This document shows, piece after piece, positions 58,687 to 64,000 of a stretch of 64,000 nt of DNA; within the stretch, counting starts at the first letter, position 1; every line of letters starts with the position of its first letter. The stretch lies in the NCBI RefSeq assembly GCF_030252425.1, contig NZ_CP126994.1, forward strand, positions 2,909,001 to 2,973,000, given 5' to 3'. The notes beneath the pieces were generated by a model that was not told where the DNA came from, did not search any database, and was given only the letters and a program-made list of their open reading frames with translations. Source of the stretch: Acidisoma sp. PAMC 29798 (lineage in GTDB: Bacteria; Pseudomonadota; Alphaproteobacteria; Acetobacterales; Acetobacteraceae). Made by a program: the position numbers and the translations under genes.

Positions 58687-61603
58687 GGAGGCGTTCTCCC
58701 TTCGGATCGACAAAGACCGGCGAGACGACCTCCACTTCGATGACACGACCGCGCAGCGGATCATGCGCCGCCACGATCTCCCCATGGCGCGATGGCCCAT
58801 GCGCCAATAGACCAAGGCCGATCCAAGTGCCGAGGGTCGCGGACCATGCAGTCGAGGTCAGCCACCCCTGGTCATGTGCCGCGACGCCCGCCACGCCCCG
58901 TGGCAGCAGATGCGCGCCCGCAGGCAGCGACACCGCAGGATCGACAGACCGGAGACCCACAAGGGTCGGCCGCGCAGGATCGGTCAACACAGGCCGCGAC
59001 GCCATCGCACGACCGATGAAGTCCTTCTTGCTCGAAACAAGTTTCCCGAGGCCGAGATCATGTGCGGTTGTCTGACCATTCAACTCCGCGCCGGCGGCAT
59101 GCCCCTTTTCGATGCGCAGAACGCCCAGCGCCTCGGTGCCATAGGGCGTGACGCCGAAGTCCTTGCCCGAAGCCATCAGCGTGCGGACCAGCGCATCGCC
59201 ATGATCGGCCGGAACTGCGAGTTCGTAGGCAAGTTCGCCCGAAAAGGAAATCCGAAACAGCCGTGCCTCCAACCCGCCCATAATGGTGATGGCGGCGGCA
59301 CCCATATACGGCATCGCGGCATCGGAGAGATCGGTGGTTGCGTCCACAATTCGGCGCAGCAAATCCCGCGCGCGCGGTCCGGCGACCGCGATCTGCGCCC
59401 ATTGCTCGGTCACCGAGATCATCTGCACATCGAGGTCAGGCCAAAGCCATTGATGGCAATATTCGAGGTGCTGCAAGACGCCGGCCGCGTTCGCGGTCGT
59501 CGTCGTCATGACATAGTGCGTCTCGTCCAGACGCGCCGTTGTGCCGTCATCGAAGACGAAGCCATCCTCGCGGAGCATGAGCCCATAGCGCACGCGACCG
59601 ACCGCCAGGCTCTTCCAGGCATTGGTATAGACCCGCTCCAGAAACTCCGCCGCGTCGCTCCCCTGGATATCGATCTTGCCGAGGGTCGTGACATCGCAGA
59701 TGCCAACGGCGTTGCGCACCGCCAGAACCTCGCGGTTCACGGTCTCCTGCCAACCGGTTTCGCCCGCGCGGGGATACCATTGCGCACGCAACCATTGGCC
59801 GGCCTCGGTAAAGACGGCGCCCTGCTCCACCGCCCATTGATGGGTCGGCGGAAGACGTGTGGGCCTGAACTCGCGCCCCCGGTGGTGACCGGCGAAAGCA
59901 CCGATGGCAACGGGCTGCACCGGCGGGCGGATCAGCGTCGTGCCCGTGTCGGGGATGGAACGTCCGGTCAGTTCCGCCATGATCGCCAAGGCATTGACGT
60001 TGGAGGTCTTGCCCTGGTCGGTCGCCATGCCGAGGGTCGTGTAGCGCTTCATATGCTCGACAGAACGGAAACCTTCTTGCTCGGCGAGCTTGATGTCCTT
60101 GGCGGTGACATCGTTCTGAAAATCGACGAAGGCTTTGCCCGAGAGTTTCCCGCCCGAATGCCACAGCGGCGCGATGCCTGTGGTCTCGGTCGCGGCCTTC
60201 GGTAGCAGCGCCTCAGGGCTCACGAAGCCGCACTCCGTCGCGGCGGCGGCGCCGAGCCGCCCACCATCCGCAAGCGCATCGGCCGTGCTGAAATGACCAG
60301 CGGCGGCACCGGCCACGCTCATGCCCGGTGGCGACTGGCCGGGAAGGAAGGCGCAGAGCGCCGCGTCATAGACCGGTTTCGCACCGAAATGCGTGGTGAG
60401 ATGAAGGCTCGGGTTCCAGCCGCCGGACATGGCGAGCAGGTCGCAAGCCACAGTCTCGCGCCGCCCGGTCGCGTGGGTGATCTCGACCGCGCGGAGGCCA
60501 CGCCCGCCGGAAGCGCGCGTCACGAGGCTGCCCGATCGCGAGTCGACTACGGCCGCCACGGTCACCCCCGCAGCGGTGAGATCCGCTGCCGTCCGGCCGG
60601 CGTCATCATTATTCGCGAAAACCACGGCCGTGCGGCTGGGCAGGACCGCGTAGCGATTGAGGTATCCGCGCACCGCGCCGGCCAACATGACGCCGGGCGT
60701 GTCATTGCCCTCGAACACCACCGGCCGCTCGATCGCGCCTGCCGCCAAAACGCATCGCTTGGCGACGATCCGCCACAGGCGCTGGCGCGGCTGATGCGGC
60801 GGCGGCACCGGCAGATGATCGGCCACCCGCTCCAACGCGCCATAAGTGCCACCATCATAAACGCCGAAGACGGATGTGCGGCGCATCACCACCACCTCGT
60901 ACAACGCGGCCAGTTCAGCCTCCGCCTGCGCGACCCAGTCGAGCGCGGGCGCATCATCGAGGGTCAGACGCTCACTCAACAGCCGACCGCCGAGGCGGAA
61001 ATCCTCCTCGCACAGGATCACGCGCGCGCCGCTGCGGCCTGCGGTCAGCGCCGCCATCAAGCCGGCTGGCCCGCTGCCAATCACGAGCACATCACAGAAG
61101 GCGGTTGCCTTCTCGTAATGGTCCGGGTCCGCTTCATCGGCGGCGCGGCCGAGGCCGGCGGCGCGGCGGATCAGCGGTTCATAGAGTTTTTCCCAGAAAG
61201 ACGCTGGCCACATGAAGGTCTTGTAGTAGAAGCCGGCGCCGAGGATTGGCGCCACCACGGCATTGATCGACAGCAGATCGAGGCCGAGCGAGGGCCAGCG
61301 GTTCTGGCTGCGGGCGACAAGACCGTCATAAAGCTCAGCGATCGTCGCCCGGGTATTGGCCTCGCGCCGCGCACCGTCGCGCAACTCCACGATGGCATTC
61401 GGCTCCTCGGGTCCGGCGGAGAGGATGCCGCGCGGGCGATGGTATTTGAACGACCGCCCGACGAGGCGAACACCATTGGCGAGAAGAGCGGAGGCGAGCG
61501 TGTCGCCGGGATGACCGGCCAAGGCCCGGCCGTCGAAGTGGAAAGTCTCGACTTTGGTGCGGTCAATGAGGCCGCCTTCGGCGCGCCGAAAAGGCTGAGT
61601 CAT
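58679..61603 (-). CDS. soxA: Sarcosine oxidase subunit alpha
   Basis: A 974-residue subunit, the usual length. An N-terminal ferredoxin-like domain (about residues 10-100, GHPGDTLASALLANGVRLVG, SFKYHRPRG) is followed by a pyridine-nucleotide/flavin-fold domain with VLVIGSGPAGLMAALTAGR. The C-terminal half (~580-970) is a GcvT-like tetrahydrofolate domain with YTNAWKSLAVGRVRYGLML and FSGELAYELAVPADHG. The complex oxidises sarcosine to glycine, passing the methyl group as 5,10-methylene-tetrahydrofolate or formaldehyde and making H2O2. The start ATG 61603 overlaps the soxD stop by 4 bp. The long upstream extension of the frame overlaps soxD and is not used. Confidence 0.95.
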   Translation of the reverse strand: MTQPFRRAEGGLIDRTKVETFHFDGRALAGHPGDTLASALLANGVRLVGRSFKYHRPRGILSAGPEEPNAIVELRDGARREANTRATIAELYDGLVARSQNRWPSLGLDLLSINAVVAPILGAGFYYKTFMWPASFWEKLYEPLIRRAAGLGRAADEADPDHYEKATAFCDVLVIGSGPAGLMAALTAGRSGARVILCEEDFRLGGRLLSERLTLDDAPALDWVAQAEAELAALYEVVVMRRTSVFGVYDGGTYGALERVADHLPVPPPHQPRQRLWRIVAKRCVLAAGAIERPVVFEGNDTPGVMLAGAVRGYLNRYAVLPSRTAVVFANNDDAGRTAADLTAAGVTVAAVVDSRSGSLVTRASGGRGLRAVEITHATGRRETVACDLLAMSGGWNPSLHLTTHFGAKPVYDAALCAFLPGQSPPGMSVAGAAAGHFSTADALADGGRLGAAAATECGFVSPEALLPKAATETTGIAPLWHSGGKLSGKAFVDFQNDVTAKDIKLAEQEGFRSVEHMKRYTTLGMATDQGKTSNVNALAIMAELTGRSIPDTGTTLIRPPVQPVAIGAFAGHHRGREFRPTRLPPTHQWAVEQGAVFTEAGQWLRAQWYPRAGETGWQETVNREVLAVRNAVGICDVTTLGKIDIQGSDAAEFLERVYTNAWKSLAVGRVRYGLMLREDGFVFDDGTTARLDETHYVMTTTTANAAGVLQHLEYCHQWLWPDLDVQMISVTEQWAQIAVAGPRARDLLRRIVDATTDLSDAAMPYMGAAAITIMGGLEARLFRISFSGELAYELAVPADHGDALVRTLMASGKDFGVTPYGTEALGVLRIEKGHAAGAELNGQTTAHDLGLGKLVSSKKDFIGRAMASRPVLTDPARPTLVGLRSVDPAVSLPAGAHLLPRGVAGVAAHDQGWLTSTAWSATLGTWIGLGLLAHGPSRHGEIVAAHDPLRGRVIEVEVVSPVFVDPKGERLRG

Positions 61604-61881
61604 GAAGCGTCCCTCGCAAGCGCGACATCGCGGGCCAAGGCCACGCCGAGGATGGCGTGAGTGCGGGTATCGCGCGTCACCACCAGCCAGGACCGGCAGC
61701 CGCTGCCGTGGTACCAGAGTTCCTTGTGGGGGCCGGCCGGATTGTCCCGCAGATAGACATAGTCCGACCACGCGGCGGTGGGCACGGCGCCGCCATCCGT
61801 CGGGCGATGGCGCGTCGCGTCACCGAGATAGGAGAATTCATCGACGCCGCGGTCGCCGCAGCAGACACAGGGGATGCGCAT
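61600..61881 (-). CDS. soxD: Sarcosine oxidase subunit delta
   Basis: A 93-residue zinc-binding subunit. It begins MRIPCVCCGDRGVDEFSYLG, with the Cys cluster, and has YHGSGCRSWLVVTRDTRTH, with the His and Cys that complete the zinc site in known SoxD. It stabilises the soxBDAG complex and has no active site. The start ATG 61881 lies 10 bp after the soxB stop, and the stop overlaps soxA by 4 bp. The usual first motif is C-P-x-C-G; here it reads C-V-C-C-G. Confidence 0.93.
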   Translation of the reverse strand: MRIPCVCCGDRGVDEFSYLGDATRHRPTDGGAVPTAAWSDYVYLRDNPAGPHKELWYHGSGCRSWLVVTRDTRTHAILGVALARDVALARDAS

Positions 61882-61891
61882 GGCGGCCTCG

Positions 61892-63151
61892 TCAGTGCAG
61901 GTTCGGTTGGGCGCCGACGCCCTTTTCGTCGACCACCGCGCCACGCGCGAAGCGATCGAGGCGCAGCAGTGTTCCGACCGGATGCGGCTCATCCCGCGCC
62001 AGAAGATGCGCGAAGCAGAGGCCAGAGGCGGGCGTCGCCTTGAACCCGCCATAGCACCAGCCGGCATTGAGATAGAGGCCATCGATCGGCGTACGATCGA
62101 TGATCGGGCTGCCGTCCATGGACATATCCATCACCCCGCCCCAGTGGCGCAGCATACGCACGCGGCCGATGCGCGGCATCAGGGCCATGCCGCTTTCGCA
62201 GACATCCTCGATCACCGGCATATTCCCGCGACTGGCATAGGAATTGTAGCCGTCGATATCGCCGCCGAAGACAAGGCCGCCCTTATCGGACTGGCTGATG
62301 TAGAAATGCCCGGCCCCGAAGGTGATGACGCCATCGATGAAGGGTTTCAGCCCCTCCGACACAAACGCCTGCAAGACATGGCTTTCGATCGGCAGCCGCA
62401 GCCCGGCGAGGGCCGCGACGCGGGAAGAATTGCCCGCGCAGGCGAGGCCGATCTTGCCGGCCCTGATCGCGCCCCGCGTGGTGTCGATACCAACGGCGCG
62501 GCCCTGCTCGATGGTTATTCCGGTGACCTCGCAATTCTGGATGATGTCCACGCCCAGCCTGTCGGCGGCGCGGGCATAGCCCCAGGCGACCGCATCATGC
62601 CGCGCCGTGCCGCCACGTTTCTGGAGCAAGCCGCCCAGGATGGGAAAGCGCGCATTCGCATAGTCGAGGAAGGGCAGCATCGCGCGCACCGCTGTCTGGT
62701 CGAGCAGCTCGGCATCGATTCCTTGCAGACGCATGGAATTGCCGCGCCGGACATAGGCATTGCGCTGCGCATCGGAGTGAAACAGGTTGAGCACGCCACG
62801 CTGGCTGACCATGGCGTTGTAATTGATGTCCTGTTCCAGCCCTTCCCAAAGCTGCATCGACTGTTCGTAGAAGGGCACGTTGCCCGGCAGCAGGTAGTTG
62901 GAGCGGATGATGGTGGTGTTGCGCCCGACATTGCCGCCGCCGATCCAGCCGCGCTCGACGACGGCGACCTTCTTGGCGCCATAGCGGCTGGCCAAGTAGA
63001 AGGCCGTCGCCAGGCCGTGGCCCCCGCCACCGACGATGATGATATCGTAAGCGCTCTGCGGCGCGGCATCCCGCCAGGCCGGTTTCCAGCCTGTCTGGCC
63101 ACGCAGCGCTTCGCGCAGGAGGGAAAAGACGGAATAGCGGTCGGCGCTCAT
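61892..63151 (-). CDS. soxB: Sarcosine oxidase subunit beta
   Basis: A 419-residue flavin subunit that carries the sarcosine-oxidising site. The FAD-binding motif IIIVGGGGHGLATAFYLASRYG-type block is at about residues 38-58. It is followed by ERGWIGGGNVGRNTTIIRSNYL, the region of the flavin and covalent FMN site, and near the C-terminus NAGWCYGGFKATPASG. The start ATG 63151 (MSADRYSVFSLL) has AAAGG upstream. First gene of soxBDAG, 85 bp after the ABC permease gene, which runs in the same direction, so the transporter and oxidase may share a transcript. Confidence 0.95.
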   Translation of the reverse strand: MSADRYSVFSLLREALRGQTGWKPAWRDAAPQSAYDIIIVGGGGHGLATAFYLASRYGAKKVAVVERGWIGGGNVGRNTTIIRSNYLLPGNVPFYEQSMQLWEGLEQDINYNAMVSQRGVLNLFHSDAQRNAYVRRGNSMRLQGIDAELLDQTAVRAMLPFLDYANARFPILGGLLQKRGGTARHDAVAWGYARAADRLGVDIIQNCEVTGITIEQGRAVGIDTTRGAIRAGKIGLACAGNSSRVAALAGLRLPIESHVLQAFVSEGLKPFIDGVITFGAGHFYISQSDKGGLVFGGDIDGYNSYASRGNMPVIEDVCESGMALMPRIGRVRMLRHWGGVMDMSMDGSPIIDRTPIDGLYLNAGWCYGGFKATPASGLCFAHLLARDEPHPVGTLLRLDRFARGAVVDEKGVGAQPNLH

Positions 63152-63236
63152 GCGAAGCCTTGCCTTTGGTGGATATAACGAAAGTTTATGATGTGAGGCA
63201 ATGGCATGGTCGAGCGTATCGCTATCCGCCAAGCCA

Positions 63237-63932
63237 CTACCGCATGCGCTTGAGACGCAGTTCGATCGCCAGAGTCATGAGGCTGATCGCACCCACCAAG
63301 ACGACATAGACAATCGCAGCGCCGAGCAAAGGCTCCAACACGCGCAAGGTCGAAAACCGGATGAGATTGGCCGCTCCAAGGACATCGAAGATCGTAATGG
63401 TCGAAACAAGAACGGTAGATTTGAGCAGGAGCACGAGCTCGTTGCCAAAGGTCGGCAAGGTGATCATGAGGGCGCGCGGCAAGACCACGCGTAGAAAGGC
63501 GGTGCGTCGCGACAGACCGAGTGCCGCCGCAGCCTCCCGCTCGCCCGGCGGCACGCCGTCGAGGCCGCTTCGTAGAATGACAGCGACATAGGCTGTCTCA
63601 TTGAGGATGAGAGCGACCGCGCCATACCAGAAAGCATTGCGCAGCAGCGGCGAGGCCCAGCTATGGCGCATCCAATGACCGGGAACCAGGGAGCCGAAGC
63701 CGTAATAGATGATGTAGATCTGCACCAGCAGCGGCGTGCCGCGCATGACCAGGGCATAGGCCGAGGCCGGCCACCGCGTCAGCCGCCGTCGCGCGCCGAG
63801 GGCAAGCGCCAGGGGCACGCCAAGAATGGCACTGCCAATGGCGGCGATGGCCGTCAGTTCCAAGGTAATCGGAATGGCCGCGATCAATTGCGGCATCACC
63901 TGCGCGAGCAGGAAGGCGAGCGAAAAGGTCAT
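63237..63932 (-). CDS. Polar amino acid ABC transporter permease (HisM/ArtM-like)
   Basis: A 231-residue permease of the 3-TMS/HisMQ family with about five helices. Helix 1 carries ITLELTAIAAIGSAILGVPLAL, then ALVMRGTPLLVQIYIIYYG, the family's conserved RGTP-L-L-x-Q block. The EAA loop EREAAAALGLSRRTAFLRVVLP is complete. It overlaps the stop of a second permease upstream by 4 bp (ATGA). Such importers take up basic amino acids, opines or betaine-like amines; standing before soxBDAG, it may import sarcosine or a precursor. The remaining importer genes lie beyond the window. Confidence 0.92.
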   Translation of the reverse strand: MTFSLAFLLAQVMPQLIAAIPITLELTAIAAIGSAILGVPLALALGARRRLTRWPASAYALVMRGTPLLVQIYIIYYGFGSLVPGHWMRHSWASPLLRNAFWYGAVALILNETAYVAVILRSGLDGVPPGEREAAAALGLSRRTAFLRVVLPRALMITLPTFGNELVLLLKSTVLVSTITIFDVLGAANLIRFSTLRVLEPLLGAAIVYVVLVGAISLMTLAIELRLKRMR

Positions 63933-64000
63933 GCCGTGTGCAGACCACGACGGCTGCGACGATGCAGCATGCCGAGCAGCGCCATCGATATCAGGCTGAT
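63929..64000 (-). CDS. Second ABC permease, only the C-terminus in the window
   Basis: Twenty-three codons enter from the right edge and end with TGA at 63931-63929. They read as a membrane-helix end (ISLISMALLGML) and a basic tail (HRRSRRGLHTA). The shape fits the C-terminus of a HisQ/ArtQ-type permease, and the ATGA overlap with the next permease supports it. The fragment is too short for more. Confidence 0.6.
   Translation of the reverse strand: MSLISMALLGMLHRRSRRGLHTA

Overview
The window looks like chromosomal DNA of a high-GC alphaproteobacterium, most likely a Rhodospirillales/Acetobacteraceae-type soil or plant-associated heterotroph. This rests on base composition, on AIDA-type repeat proteins (one with a Hint domain), on soxBDAG and BKACE/carnitine genes, and on paired-palindrome intergenic repeats common in alphaproteobacteria. 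The genus cannot be fixed from the sequence alone. No rRNA, tRNA, CRISPR array, prophage or intact insertion sequence was seen.

Layout. 1-5.6 kb: a DUF2934 tail, then sugar/polyol genes (an SDR, a mannitol-type dehydrogenase, a ketose 3-epimerase) and a repeat-rich surface protein. 5.7-9.1 kb: a carnitine-degradation unit (CdhR-like regulator, BKACE, carnitine dehydrogenase fused to a thioesterase). 9.2-13.2 kb: nagA coupled to an FAD amine oxidase, and a xylulokinase. 13.3-19.3 kb: two small stress proteins flank an exbB-exbD-tonB / TonB-dependent receptor / PepSY iron-uptake locus with tandem Fur-like boxes. Here exbB and tonB are frameshifted and the receptor has an in-frame stop.

19.6-32.8 kb: a dense accessory catabolic region. 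One arm is Rieske oxygenase - D-2-hydroxyacid dehydrogenase - two tandem CocE-type hydrolases. It is divergent from a PhyH dioxygenase - Ldh-family dehydrogenase pair. Then come a class II aldolase, a DUF1028 protein and an M20 peptidase - HpaB monooxygenase - GntR operon. 32.9-34.9 kb: a repeat plus Hint-domain secreted protein. 34.9-46.2 kb: a nine-gene operon with a family-5 (dipeptide-type) ABC importer, a stand-alone DUF1989 protein, a Tdm-like trimethylamine N-oxide demethylase, a Tmm-like trimethylamine monooxygenase and an APC permease. A palindromic motif, CWGTATRCAGA, occurs in front of the PhyH arm, across the start codon of the M20-HpaB-GntR operon, and upstream of the Tmm/Tdm operon. 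This suggests one GntR regulon joining the last two regions.

46.4-51.6 kb: a surface-polysaccharide patch (GT8, flippase, GT4, acyltransferase). 51.8-58.1 kb: a PEBP protein, DNA alkylation repair (Ogt-type MGMT overlapping an Ada/AlkA fusion), a BASS transporter, a DUF305 protein and a GGDEF-EAL protein. 58.2-64 kb: soxBDAG sarcosine oxidase preceded by polar amino-acid ABC permeases.

Working together: carnitine would be turned into glycine betaine, trimethylamine into TMAO and then dimethylamine plus formaldehyde, and sarcosine into glycine plus a one-carbon unit. The window is therefore rich in N-methylated amine catabolism. The substrate of the Rieske/CocE/PhyH/HpaB set is unknown and is the most likely place for an undescribed pathway.
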